In this document: positions 1 to 8,154 of the stretch, one piece after another
Layout of the letters: every line of letters starts with the position of its first letter
How positions within the stretch are numbered: position 1 is the first letter of the stretch
NCBI GenBank assembly: GCA_050951585.1
Contig: JBMNJI010000007.1
Coordinates: forward strand, 1-64,000
Length of the DNA stretch: 64,000 nucleotides
DNA from: UBA3937 sp050951585
GTDB lineage: Bacteria; Bacillota; Peptococcia; DRI-13; DTU073
Direction: 5' to 3'
Notes under the pieces: generated by a model
Seen by the model: the letters and a program-made list of their open reading frames with translations, nothing else
The model's database searches: none
Told to the model about the DNA's origin: nothing
Program-made: the position numbers and the translations under genes

Positions 1-437
1 TCCACATTTTCAAATCCTTCCACCAGGCTCACGGTAATGGGGAAGAAACAAACCAGGGTTACTACCAGCATCTTCGGCAATAAGCCATAGCCAAACCAGA
101 TAATTAAGAGGGGAGCCACTGCCATAATGGGCACCGTCTGGGAAATGACAATCAGAGGATATAGTGCTTTCTTGAGGGCCGGGAAGATGCCCATTAATAC
201 TGCTAAGAGCATCCCCGCTATTACTGCCAGAAAAAAACCTAAAGACACCTCTTGGAGCGTCCGGACACAATGCGCCCATAATATCCAGTATGTATCCCGG
301 AGCGCTTCAACGATTCCAAGGGGCGAAGGGAGGATATACCCGGGAATCTCCCCTAACTTTACTACTGCCTCCCAAAGCACTAGCAGGAAGATTATCAGCG
401 CTACTGATGACCAATACTTTTTTATTCCGCTTAACAT
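1..437 (-). CDS. ABC transporter permease, thiamine-precursor uptake type (partial)
   Basis: The 3' part lies outside the window; 145 codons are visible. The start ATG (435-437) follows a GAGGAG ribosome site. Hydrophobic helices run at about residues 8-25, 55-78 and 88-115. The segment TVPIMAVAPLL followed by IIWFGYG and a PK pair is typical of NitT/TauT-family permeases (SsuC, TauC, ThiX), lying before the EAA loop. A TPP riboswitch with its own terminator sits immediately upstream. I therefore infer uptake of a thiamine precursor such as hydroxymethylpyrimidine, together with an ATPase and binding protein presumably downstream and unseen. Family is confident; the substrate rests on the riboswitch. 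Confidence 0.85.
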   Translation of the reverse strand, partial: MLSGIKKYWSSVALIIFLLVLWEAVVKLGEIPGYILPSPLGIVEALRDTYWILWAHCVRTLQEVSLGFFLAVIAGMLLAVLMGIFPALKKALYPLIVISQTVPIMAVAPLLIIWFGYGLLPKMLVVTLVCFFPITVSLVEGFENV

Positions 438-478
438 GTCGCTTCTCCTCAATTCCTGTTTAACTGAATTACATAAAC

Positions 479-507
479 AAAAAACCGCTTCCCGGCAGGG
501 TAGCGGC
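479..507 (-). terminator. Intrinsic terminator of the TPP riboswitch
   Basis: On the minus strand, CCGCT pairs with AGCGG, an inner CCC/GGG pair extends the stem, and a run of six T follows. It lies between the aptamer and the permease start, so it is probably the expression platform, formed when thiamine pyrophosphate is bound. Confidence 0.8.
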
Positions 508-526
508 TAAATCCTTAATCCTTATC

Positions 527-617
527 ATCCTCCCTCCGCTGGTATTATCCAGATCAGGTTAAGGGTCGGCACCAAAATGCCCTCTCAGCCAGTAAATCCA
601 GCTCCCCTGTGTTTCCG
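527..617 (-). promoter_or_regulatory. TPP (THI-box) riboswitch
   Basis: Read on the minus strand, the segment has the THI-box hallmarks: ACAGGGGAGCT, GGCTGAGAGGGC, then CCTTAACCTGATCTGG followed by ATACCAGCGGAGGGA. These match the conserved pyrimidine- and pyrophosphate-sensing helices of the TPP aptamer. A terminator follows and then the permease, so high TPP should stop transcription. Confidence 0.95.
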
Positions 618-699
618 TACTTACATACATCTTATTCAATTTACGCCTAGCTTATCACACAAAAAAAACGGTGTCAACGTAATATTGGCTAGACCTCAC

Positions 700-1461
700 C
701 TAATCTCCCATTCTAAGATAGAATGGTGAAGCTGTTTTAATTGCTTCCAGACCGAAGCTACTATTCAAAGGCAATATCTCAATTAATTCCTCCGGCGGCA
801 AAAAGCTGCGGGTGATGGCCTGAACCTGAGGAAACAACAACCCCGTTTCGCCTTCATAATCAACAATAAACAAATAATACGGTTTTGTTTGCCCGTCCCT
901 TTTGGCGGAAAAGAGATACGCACTTTTGACCCCTTTTTCCGTTTTAAAATACTGCTTTAAGGCGGTCAGCATCTCCTGTGGGCAGTATTCCGGTTCTTTG
1001 AGAGAAACCCTTTGCTCCTTTTTCCGCGCAAGCAGTGCGGAATTGATTTTAGCAAAGTAGTCCATGATCTGCGGGGTGATAAGAAAATTATGCCCATAGG
1101 GATTGATGGCAAAGCCACTTACGCTGTCATCTCTTGAAACCATCCCTTTCAGGTCATCATAAGTAACAATCATCGTCTGTTTCTGTTGATCCGACCACTT
1201 TCTTAACTCAGCCCAATCGGTAAAAGCCATCAGGTAGGATTCGTTTTGCTCATTGATGATGGTTATAAAATCAAGGGTTGAACCAGGCTTTAGCACCCCA
1301 TTTTCAATTTCCCCTTCCAGAATAATCGGTGTTAGAAATTCGGCCTGCATAATCTGGTCAACCAAAAGAACTTCGTTTACATTGGTTTTTTCAGTGAGAT
1401 ACTTTTCCATCGTTAGTACCAAGCCCTGGTTGGTAATCTCCCTTTGCGGATCAATAATCAA
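700..1461 (-). CDS. SseB-family protein
   Basis: The 253-residue soluble protein has no signal peptide. The first half has the alternating hydrophobic pattern of SseB (enhanced serine sensitivity) domains, including a DWAELRKW segment and an AINPYG segment. The second half (about 150-253) resembles the SseB C-terminal domain, with EMLTALKQYFK and a YYLFIVDY strand. The biochemical role of this family is not established. An AAGGAGGAG ribosome site precedes ATG at 1461. It stands alone between the TPP-controlled permease and the repeat at 1563-1753. Family assignment is moderately confident. Confidence 0.7.
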   Translation of the reverse strand: MIIDPQREITNQGLVLTMEKYLTEKTNVNEVLLVDQIMQAEFLTPIILEGEIENGVLKPGSTLDFITIINEQNESYLMAFTDWAELRKWSDQQKQTMIVTYDDLKGMVSRDDSVSGFAINPYGHNFLITPQIMDYFAKINSALLARKKEQRVSLKEPEYCPQEMLTALKQYFKTEKGVKSAYLFSAKRDGQTKPYYLFIVDYEGETGLLFPQVQAITRSFLPPEELIEILPLNSSFGLEAIKTASPFYLRMGD

Positions 1462-1562
1462 AGTCGCTCCTCCTTACCACACTATCTCCTGAACCGGCCC
1501 ATACGGAGTCTTCTGTCTGCTCGCTCTGCCTGACTATACTAAGTTTTCCGTCTTCTCTGTAT

Positions 1563-1753
1563 GTAAAAGGGTAACCTCCGCCGACTAATGCCTTGTCTAG
1601 TATGACTTGAAGACACTACCGGTGAAGGTAAGGCAACACTCCCAGGTGGGAAGGGGGATCCCCCACATAAACCTGCCATCCGGAAAAAAAGAGCGACTGA
1701 GATAAACAAGCCTATGCTACCGGGAGCTCGGAGCCCGAAAGTTACCCTTTTAC
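1563..1753. repeat. Structured repeat, copy A, with terminal inverted repeats
   Basis: Perfect 13-bp inverted arms (GTAAAAGGGTAAC at 1563-1575, its complement at 1741-1753) bound a 191-bp element. The core around 1609-1668 (GAAGACAC, CGGTGAAGG, then a GTGGGAAGGGGG/CCCCCAC hairpin) aligns with the core of a second element at 26432-26615. The right arm contains the stop codon of the M20 peptidase gene. No ORF lies inside. The core recalls the HEARO/IscB omega-RNA family, but this is from memory. The rest of the 1462-1741 gap shows nothing else I recognise. Confidence 0.65.
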
Positions 1754-2863
1754 TTCTCCTATTATAGCGACTAAATAACGCGCCGTCATTACCAAATCTT
1801 CAATTTTGATAAATTCTTCTTTCGTGTGTACTTTACTCATTCCGATCCCCAGATTTACTGTTTTAATGCCACGATGATTAAAATAATTGGCATCACTGCC
1901 CCCGCCGGAAGCAACCACTTCCGCTTTGAGCCCTAAAGCCTGGGCAGCACTTTTGGCTATCTGGACCACCGCTTCGCTTTCAGCCAGGTGAAAAGCGGGA
2001 TATTGCCGCTCAACCTTGGTTTCTAAACGGGCCCCCATTTCCCGGCAGGCGTTTTGCAGACAATTCAGCATGTGCGTAATTTGCTGTTGCAGTTTTTCTT
2101 CATTGAGACTGCGCGCCTCCCCGTGAACCTTTACTTTATCACAGACAATATTGGTCGCTAGTCCGCCGCTGATCACCCCGAGATTTGCTGTTGTCTCTTC
2201 ATCAATCCGCAATAACTTCATATTATTGATCGCCCGTGCCGCCACCTGGATTGCGCTGATCCCTTCTTCCGGATTCATTCCGGCGTGGGCCGCCTTACCA
2301 AAAATGGTCGCGTCAATTTTTTCATGCACAGGGGCCTGACACACAATCGTTCCCGGCTCACCATCACAATCCAGCACAAAACCCATCTGCGAACGGATTA
2401 AACTATAGTCAAAATAATGTGATCCCCAAACCCCTGCTTCTTCGCCAATAGTAAACAAAAACTCCAGATCGCCGTGCACGATATTTTCTTCTTTGAGATG
2501 ACGAATTACTTCAATCATCGCCGCAATAGCCGCCTTATCATCCCCGCCCAAAACGGTAGTGCCGTCACTGAATATTGCCCCATCTTTCACCTGTGGCTTA
2601 ATCCCTTCCCCCGGCGATACTGTATCCATGTGCGCGGAAAAAAGAATCGGCGGTATGTCAGATAAATAACCTTTTAGTATCGCTACGATATTCCCCGCAT
2701 CAGAACCGACAACTTGTCCGGCATGCTCATCAATGACTATTTCCAAGCCCAACTCTTCCAATAAATTTTTCAGATAAGCCGCAAATTTGGCTTCTTTGTA
2801 GCTGGGACTATCAATTTTGACCATTTCGATAAATTCTCTGACCAGTCGCTCCTGCTTAATCAC
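1742..2863 (-). CDS. M20-family aminopeptidase, peptidase T-like
   Basis: The 373-residue cytoplasmic dizinc peptidase probably cleaves N-terminal residues from small peptides. Metal and catalytic motifs of the M20 family are visible: HMDTV near residue 78, GGDDKAA near 105-111, GEEAG near 140, a DCDGEPG segment, the dimerisation domain about 175-285 with GKAAHAG, and GGGSDAN followed by HTKEE near the end. Length and motifs match the PepT-like clostridial subgroup. The last codons and stop lie in the right arm of repeat A, so the element inserted exactly at the gene end or supplies its stop. Exact substrate unknown. Confidence 0.88.
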   Translation of the reverse strand: MIKQERLVREFIEMVKIDSPSYKEAKFAAYLKNLLEELGLEIVIDEHAGQVVGSDAGNIVAILKGYLSDIPPILFSAHMDTVSPGEGIKPQVKDGAIFSDGTTVLGGDDKAAIAAMIEVIRHLKEENIVHGDLEFLFTIGEEAGVWGSHYFDYSLIRSQMGFVLDCDGEPGTIVCQAPVHEKIDATIFGKAAHAGMNPEEGISAIQVAARAINNMKLLRIDEETTANLGVISGGLATNIVCDKVKVHGEARSLNEEKLQQQITHMLNCLQNACREMGARLETKVERQYPAFHLAESEAVVQIAKSAAQALGLKAEVVASGGGSDANYFNHRGIKTVNLGIGMSKVHTKEEFIKIEDLVMTARYLVAIIGEVKG

Positions 2864-3112
2864 GATACAAAAACCCCCTATTATTATTATAAACCCGGCA
2901 GAAAAAACTCATTATCTATTACTATTGCACGAAACTGGTCGTTTTCCTCTTTTTATTTCCGATAAAGCTCGTCAATATGTCAAAAAATTTGTGGATACGG
3001 GATATTGAAAAAACCGGCCAAAAAAGTTATGCCGGCTTTGCTCTATTTAAAATACCCTATCCAGCAGTGATGAATAGTTGAGGCCAAGATAGAAAAATAT
3101 CGCAAGTTATGT

Positions 3113-3142
3113 TTGACATTTTCCTTTGCAAGAGCGTATAAT
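3113..3142 (+). promoter_or_regulatory. Vegetative promoter of the T-box/aroF-pheA operon
   Basis: TTGACA at 3113-3118 and TATAAT at 3137-3142 are perfect consensus boxes 18 bp apart, immediately upstream of the T-box leader. The preceding stretch from 2864 to 3112 is AT-rich and shows no gene or other signal to me. Confidence 0.85.
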
Positions 3143-3170
3143 ATGATTAATTTTATTAGCGAAAAGTGAT

Positions 3171-3470
3171 GCGGAAGAAAAGTAACCTGAATGAAACCTC
3201 CAGGGAGAGAATGTCACCGACTGTAAGCATTCTCAGGTCGGAATTCAGGCGAAGTTCCCTTCCAAACTGTTCGGGTGAGAAACTGTAAAGTTAGTAGTCT
3301 GAACCGGATACTTCTACCGTTACAAAGAAGAAGGTATCGGATTTGTTTATTCCCGTACCTTATTGAAGAGGGTAAATCCAAACAGTACTCCACTGGATTG
3401 ATTTACCAAGCTGGGTGGTACCGCGGAAGTATAACCTTTCGTCCCTTCGAGGGATGAAAGGTTTTTTTTA
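3171..3470 (+). promoter_or_regulatory. T-box leader, probable tRNA-Phe specificity
   Basis: The T-box signature TGGGTGGTACCGCGG lies at 3412-3426, followed by an intrinsic terminator (AACCTTTC, loop, GAAAGGTT, poly-T, 3433-3470). Stem I is closed by GGAAG (3173-3177) with CTTCC (3259-3263); above the internal loop CCTGAAT pairs with ATTCAGG. The specifier-side loop contains TTC at 3255-3257, a phenylalanine codon, which matches the downstream genes. The AGTA element is on the other side of the loop. Uncharged tRNA-Phe should promote readthrough into aroF-pheA. Confidence 0.9.
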
Positions 3471-3507
3471 TTAGATAAAGGTTATAAGAAAGAAGGAGGT
3501 AATAAAA

Positions 3508-4626
3508 ATGATTGTGGTAATGAAGAAAAATGCCTGCAAGGAAGAAATCCTTCAGGTCTCGGCTCAATTACAGGAGGCCGGTTTTCACTGTCACGTTGTT
3601 GAGGGAACCGAGAAGACGATTATCGGGGCGGTCGGCGATAAATCAAGACTGCTTAATATGCCCCTGGAGGCTTTGCCCTGTGTGGAAAAAGTAATCCCTA
3701 TCCTTGCCCCATACAAATTGGCCAGCCGGGAATTTAAACCGGAAGAGACGCTAATTAAAGTTGGTGACATCACCATCGGCGGGTCCTCCCTGCACATTAT
3801 CGCCGGTCCCTGTGCCGTTGAAAGCGAAGAACAAATCCTCTTAACCGCCCAACTCGTCCGGGAAGCAGGGGCAACTCTGCTCAGAGGCGGCGCCTTTAAA
3901 CCACGCACCTCACCCTACTCCTTTCAGGGGCTCGGTGAAAAAGGTCTGCGTCTCCTGGCCCTGGCGCGTGAAAAAACAGCTTTACCCATTGTCACTGAAG
4001 CCATTGACATCACCAGTATTGACCTGGTGGCCTATTATGCCGACATTATTCAAATTGGCGCCCGCAATATGCAGAATTATGCCCTCCTGAAGAAAGCCGC
4101 GAAAACAGGCAAGCCGATCATGTTAAAGAGAGGGCTTTCCGCCACAATTGAAGAGTGGATTCTCGCGGCGGAATATATCATCACGGCCGGTAATCCGCAG
4201 GTAATCTTCTGTGAAAGAGGAATCCGCACCTTTGAAACCTACACCAGAAACACTTTAGATCTTTCCGCCGTACCCATTATCAAACACCTGACGCACTTAC
4301 CGATTATTGTTGACCCGAGCCACGGTACCGGTAATTGGCGCTGGATTTCCCCCATGGCCCAAGCCGCGGTAGCTGCCGGGGCAGACGGCCTGATGATTGA
4401 AGTTCATCCGTCTCCTGCGGATGCCCTTTCCGATGGCGCGCAATCACTTAATCCCGCCAATTTCCGGCGGCTCATGGAAAACTTAAGCAACATCGCCCCA
4501 TACACCGGCAAAAAGCTGATCCCTCCATCCCCTTATTTACCCGCAGACGAGCCAGACAATCTTGAATATACGGCACAGGCCTGTTGCCGGAATAATACCG
4601 CCAACACCGCGGAGAAAGAAGCGTGA
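3508..4626 (+). CDS. aroF: 3-deoxy-7-phosphoheptulonate (DAHP) synthase, AroF/Ibeta type
   Basis: It condenses phosphoenolpyruvate and erythrose-4-phosphate, the first step of the shikimate pathway. The N-terminal ~70 residues form the ferredoxin-like regulatory domain seen in Ibeta enzymes (MIVVMKKNACKEEI). The catalytic barrel follows with AGPCAVES, RGGAFKPRTSPYSFQG, MLKRG, CERGIRTFE and the DPSHGTG motif. The tail past residue ~345 is an extra, low-complexity extension. AAGGAGGT precedes the ATG. The stop overlaps the pheA start, so both are co-translated behind the Phe T-box. The gene could equally be called aroA or aroG. Confidence 0.95.
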   Translation: MIVVMKKNACKEEILQVSAQLQEAGFHCHVVEGTEKTIIGAVGDKSRLLNMPLEALPCVEKVIPILAPYKLASREFKPEETLIKVGDITIGGSSLHIIAGPCAVESEEQILLTAQLVREAGATLLRGGAFKPRTSPYSFQGLGEKGLRLLALAREKTALPIVTEAIDITSIDLVAYYADIIQIGARNMQNYALLKKAAKTGKPIMLKRGLSATIEEWILAAEYIITAGNPQVIFCERGIRTFETYTRNTLDLSAVPIIKHLTHLPIIVDPSHGTGNWRWISPMAQAAVAAGADGLMIEVHPSPADALSDGAQSLNPANFRRLMENLSNIAPYTGKKLIPPSPYLPADEPDNLEYTAQACCRNNTANTAEKEA

Positions 4627-5612
4627 TGGGCTCAATGAACGCTTTAAACGGTTCAACAGCATCATCAGCCGGAAATGCGGTCACCGCTGCTAGCACTGCG
4701 CTCGGTTATCTGGGGCCAGAAGGAACGTATACCCATCAGGCCGCCCAAGCTTACGTCAACAACCGGCCCTCTGCCACAACCGCACCTCTTGTGACAGCTC
4801 GCCGTCCTTACGAATTAATCCCCTATCCGGATATTGCCGGGATTCTCGAGGCGGTCAGCGAGGAAAAAGTGCATGGGGGAATTGTTCCCGCCGAGAATTC
4901 AATCGAAGGAGCAGTGAATCTTACCCTCGATATCCTCATGCAGGAAGCCAAGCTGTATATCCAGGGTGAATTTACTCTGGATATCCGGCACCTCCTCCTC
5001 AGCTACACAACAGAACTACACAGAATCCAGACCGTCATCTCTCACTATCAGGCGCTGGCACAATGCCGTAATTTCTTAAAAAAATATTTGCCGAACGCCA
5101 GCATTGTCACAAAAGAAAGCACGGCGGATGCCGTGCGTCTCCTCGCGGAGCAAAAGCAGGCAGGTACCGCCGCGATTGGTTCTTATGCAGCGCACCTCCG
5201 TTACCGGGTTCCTGTTCTGGCAGCTGATCTCGGAGACTATCCGCAGAACCAGACGAATTTTCTCCTCATCGGGAAAAAACCTTACGCTGCCTCTTTCCTT
5301 TCCCCCGCCTCGCAAAAAACCACCTTCGTGGTCTACCCTCCTGAAAATAAACCCGGTGAATTATATAACATCCTGAGCGTCTTCGCCAAATATCAGATTA
5401 ACCTGAGCAAGATATTTTCACGTCCCCATAAAAGCCGGCCGGGCAACTACCTCTTCTGGCTGGATTGCGCCTTATCTCCGGAGCATCCGAATTTTCCTGC
5501 CCTTTTAGACGAATTAAAGCACTCTTCTTTCCACTGCAAAAATCTAGGCACATACCCTGTATATTATTTTCCTCCGGAAACCGTGAACAGCAATGTGCAA
5601 AACCAGCACTAA
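4623..5612 (+). CDS. pheA: Prephenate dehydratase with C-terminal ACT domain
   Basis: It converts prephenate to phenylpyruvate, the committed step to phenylalanine. It begins with an extra ~27-residue leader, then LGYLGPEGTYTHQAA, the N-terminal motif of the family. PAENSIEGAVN and STADAVRLLA lie further in. A regulatory ACT domain (about 225-310) contains KPGELYNILSVFA and the SRPHKSRPG motif, a variant of the Phe-binding ESRP loop. The start is GTG at 4623, overlapping the aroF stop; ATG at 4626 or 4635 is also possible. Expression should follow the upstream T-box. Confidence 0.93.
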   Translation: MMGSMNALNGSTASSAGNAVTAASTALGYLGPEGTYTHQAAQAYVNNRPSATTAPLVTARRPYELIPYPDIAGILEAVSEEKVHGGIVPAENSIEGAVNLTLDILMQEAKLYIQGEFTLDIRHLLLSYTTELHRIQTVISHYQALAQCRNFLKKYLPNASIVTKESTADAVRLLAEQKQAGTAAIGSYAAHLRYRVPVLAADLGDYPQNQTNFLLIGKKPYAASFLSPASQKTTFVVYPPENKPGELYNILSVFAKYQINLSKIFSRPHKSRPGNYLFWLDCALSPEHPNFPALLDELKHSSFHCKNLGTYPVYYFPPETVNSNVQNQH

Positions 5613-5671
5613 TGTTAGGTATATGGCAGTTTAAAACATACTCTCCGTACAGAAACCGAAAATACTAAACA

Positions 5672-5705
5672 GCAGGATGTGAGCGCTCATTCACTCACAT
5701 CCTGC
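5672..5705. terminator. Hairpin terminator downstream of pheA
   Basis: GCAGGATGTGAG (5672-5683) pairs perfectly with CTCACATCCTGC (5694-5705). The plus-strand T-run is weak (TTATCT). It may end the aroF-pheA transcript and, in the other direction, the minus-strand RNA that starts near 6206. Confidence 0.6.
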
Positions 5706-5772
5706 TTATCTAACCTGAAGTTTTTTATGTTTTGAATTTTTTCTATCCCAACATGATTATCCATGAAAATAG

Positions 5773-6185
5773 TACGAGCACGTAACGATCTACCTTGGAC
5801 TGATATGAGTCCCTTCATACCTAACTATGATCTTTCGACCATAATCAAGCATTTCACAACCCATACCAATCGGTCGTTCGACCATACAAGATACCTGAAC
5901 GACCTTATGCAATCTCTCGACTGCATAAAATCGTATGCACTTTTTCGGAAAAAAATACTATCGGCACCCTGTATGATCTTAGCTCGACCCTATATGACAG
6001 GTTGGGTTCATATTGTAATCAATAGTATAAAACAAATCGACTACAATACAAGCTTTCCCAGCCATATAGAATCTTCCCTCCGGCTACATATAAGCCTTAT
6101 GACCTATATGCAACCTTTGGCCGACCCATCTATACCCCTTTTTAGGAGCATAGATAAGTCTGGGCTCAACCGTTACGTACCCGCA
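5773..6185 (-). ncRNA. Putative large structured noncoding RNA (unknown class)
   Basis: Read on the minus strand, the two ends pair over 15 bp (6185-6171 with 5787-5773) and enclose a chain of hairpins. These are 6155-6144/6139-6128 (12 bp, AAAA loop), 6110-6101/6096-6087 (10 bp), 6047-6039/6020-6012 (9 bp), 5928-5919/5914-5905 (10 bp, GAGA loop), 5904-5897/5879-5872 (8 bp) and 5843-5837/5832-5826 (7 bp, GAAA loop). About ten pairs are G-U wobbles that would be A-C mismatches on the plus strand, so the folded molecule is the minus-strand RNA. Two stems share a GTC-GNRA-GAT tip. I see no features of RNase P RNA, tmRNA or 6S RNA. Whether it is expressed is untested. The 144-codon plus-strand reading frame here (5763-6197) has no ribosome site. 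Confidence 0.7.
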
Positions 6186-6212
6186 TCTATAATTTAACCA
6201 ACAGAAAGTTTT

Positions 6213-6242
6213 TATATACGTTTACTGACTTGAATTTATCAA
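6213..6242 (-). promoter_or_regulatory. Candidate promoter of the structured RNA
   Basis: On the minus strand TTGATA (6242-6237) is followed after 18 bp by TATATA (6218-6213). Initiation would fall near 6206, about 20 nt before the closing stem of the RNA at 6185. The rest of 6243-6327 shows no other feature. Confidence 0.5.
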
Positions 6243-6327
6243 ACCATTTAATCCCACTTAATCTTTTCACTTTGTCAGTAACACCATCAAGAACATGCTC
6301 ACCATCATGGTAGAAACCGTGTTAAAC

Positions 6328-6366
6328 AAAAAAGCCGCTTTTGTCCAAAACAAAAGCAGGCTTTTT
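6328..6366 (-). terminator. Terminator of glnS
   Basis: On the minus strand GCCTGCTTTTGT pairs with ACAAAAGCGGC and a T-run follows, 35 bp after the glnS stop. It separates glnS transcription from the structured RNA locus further downstream. Confidence 0.8.
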
Positions 6367-6400
6367 CTGCGTGTACCTTTATATTACGATTTTTGCTTCG

Positions 6401-8089
6401 TTATTTTTTCTCTTGCTTGCTCCAACTGTCTTTTAAGGAAACAATCCGGTTAAAGACGAGCCGGCCGGCGGTGGAATCCGAATCAACGCAAAAATACCCT
6501 TGCCTCATAAACTGAAATTTGTCCCCGGGCTTTGCTTGCAGAACACTGGGTTCGAGCAAACTATTCGTCAGACGCTCTAAGGAATGGGGATTTAAAACCA
6601 TGGCCGTCGCCGGCTCTTGTGCCCCTTCCTCGTCTGCCTCGGCCACATTTTCGGTAAACAGATAGTCATACAGACGCACTTCCGCCGGTACCGCATCTTG
6701 GGCCGAAACCCAGTGCAGGGTACCTTTCACTTTTCGTCCGCTCTGTTCGGAACCACTGCGCGTCAGCGGATCATAAGTGCAATGTACCTCGAGAATCTCG
6801 CCGGTTTTTTCATCTTTAACGACATTTTCACACTTAATGATATACGCATGTTTTAGACGCACTTCTTTCCCCGGCGATAAACGGAAGTACTTTTTCGGGG
6901 GATCTTCCATAAAATCTTCCTGTTCAATATATATTTCCCGGGTGAAAAGCAAAGTCCGTTCCCCCAGCTCCGGATTTTCCGGATTGTTCTCGGCCGGCAG
7001 TTCTTCCGTCTGTCCCTCCGGATAATTGTCAATAATCACTTTCAGCGGCCGTAATACCCCCATGACCCGGGGGGCTTTGGCATTCAGATCCTCACGGACA
7101 CAATGCTCCAATAAAGAAATATCTACTTCACTGTTGGCTTTGGCTACCCCGATCCGTTCACAAAAATCGCGGATGGACTCCGGAGTATACCCCCGCCTTC
7201 TAATCCCGGAAATAGTCGGCATTCTTGGATCATCCCAGCCGTCCACCTGGCCTTCTTCGACCAGCCTCCGCAATAACCGTTTACTCATCACCATATGGGT
7301 AAGGTTTAATCTGGCAAACTCAATTTGGCGCGGCTTACACCCAAGCTCCAAATTATTGACCACCCAATCATATAAAGGGCGGTGATCCTCAAATTCCAAA
7401 GTACAAATGGAATGGGTGATTCCCTCCAGCGCATCCGAGATCGGATGCGCATAATCATACATCGGATAGATACACCATTTATCACCGGTCCGGTGATGGG
7501 TCGCCCTTAAAATCCGGTAAATAACCGGATCCCGCATATTTAAATTAGGCGAGGCCATATCGATTTTAGCCCGCAGGGTTCGCGAACCATCAGGGAATTC
7601 GCCTGCCCGCATCCTTCTGAATAGATCAAGGTTTTCCTCGATTGTCCGCTCGCGATAAGGGCTGTTCTTGCCCGGTTCTTTTAAAGTACCCCGGTATTCC
7701 CTGACCTCTTCGGCACTTAAATCGCAGACAAACGCCTTCCCCGCCTTGATTAACTCCTCGGCACATTCATACATTTTCTCGAAATAATCGGAGGCGTAAA
7801 ACTTTCGGTCATCCCAGTCAAAACCCAGCCATTTCACATCTCTTTCGATCGAATCAACATATTCTAGATCCTCTTTACTGGGATTCGTATCATCGTAGCG
7901 CAAATTGCACAGGCCGCCATATTCCTGGGCAATCCCGAAATTAAGGCAGATTGACTTGGCATGTCCGATATGCAGATACCCGTTCGGCTCAGGCGGAAAA
8001 CGGGTATGAATCCGCTTGATCTCCTTATTCTGTCTTAAATCCTCATCGATAATATTTTGGATGAAATTCCGCGGTGTGAATTCGTTCAC
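6401..8089 (-). CDS. glnS: Glutaminyl-tRNA synthetase
   Basis: Class I synthetase that charges tRNA-Gln directly. The 562-residue length matches E. coli GlnRS (554). The N-terminus carries FIQNIIDEDL and RFPPEPNGYLHIGHAKS, the HIGH signature. The KMSKS equivalent is VMSKR near residue 265. The GlnRS anticodon-binding barrel follows, ending in QFMRQGYFCVD. The start is GTG with an AGGAGGAA ribosome site. Many Firmicutes lack GlnRS and use GatCAB on Glu-tRNA-Gln, so its presence here is notable; whether GatCAB also exists cannot be seen. It stands alone with its own terminator. Confidence 0.96.
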   Translation of the reverse strand: MNEFTPRNFIQNIIDEDLRQNKEIKRIHTRFPPEPNGYLHIGHAKSICLNFGIAQEYGGLCNLRYDDTNPSKEDLEYVDSIERDVKWLGFDWDDRKFYASDYFEKMYECAEELIKAGKAFVCDLSAEEVREYRGTLKEPGKNSPYRERTIEENLDLFRRMRAGEFPDGSRTLRAKIDMASPNLNMRDPVIYRILRATHHRTGDKWCIYPMYDYAHPISDALEGITHSICTLEFEDHRPLYDWVVNNLELGCKPRQIEFARLNLTHMVMSKRLLRRLVEEGQVDGWDDPRMPTISGIRRRGYTPESIRDFCERIGVAKANSEVDISLLEHCVREDLNAKAPRVMGVLRPLKVIIDNYPEGQTEELPAENNPENPELGERTLLFTREIYIEQEDFMEDPPKKYFRLSPGKEVRLKHAYIIKCENVVKDEKTGEILEVHCTYDPLTRSGSEQSGRKVKGTLHWVSAQDAVPAEVRLYDYLFTENVAEADEEGAQEPATAMVLNPHSLERLTNSLLEPSVLQAKPGDKFQFMRQGYFCVDSDSTAGRLVFNRIVSLKDSWSKQEKK

Positions 8090-8154
8090 AGTCTATTCCT
8101 CCTCTATCTCAATGAATATAACTAGCTCAGCACAATATCACTACTATTTTATAT

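Noticed and set aside
1498..1511. 12-bp match (CATACGGAGTCT) to 26589-26600 near repeat B
   Set aside because: Its position relative to the two repeats differs, and many 12-mers repeat by chance in 64 kb.
3275..3457. 60-codon frame inside the T-box leader
   Set aside because: It overlaps the T-box and terminator and has no ribosome site.
5773..6185. Identity of the structured RNA as RNase P RNA, tmRNA or 6S RNA
   Set aside because: Conserved RNase P core motifs, a CCA end with a tag frame, and the 6S open bubble are all missing.
5763..6197. 144-codon plus-strand reading frame
   Set aside because: No ribosome site, no family signature, and its sequence is explained by the inverted repeats of the structured RNA on the other strand.
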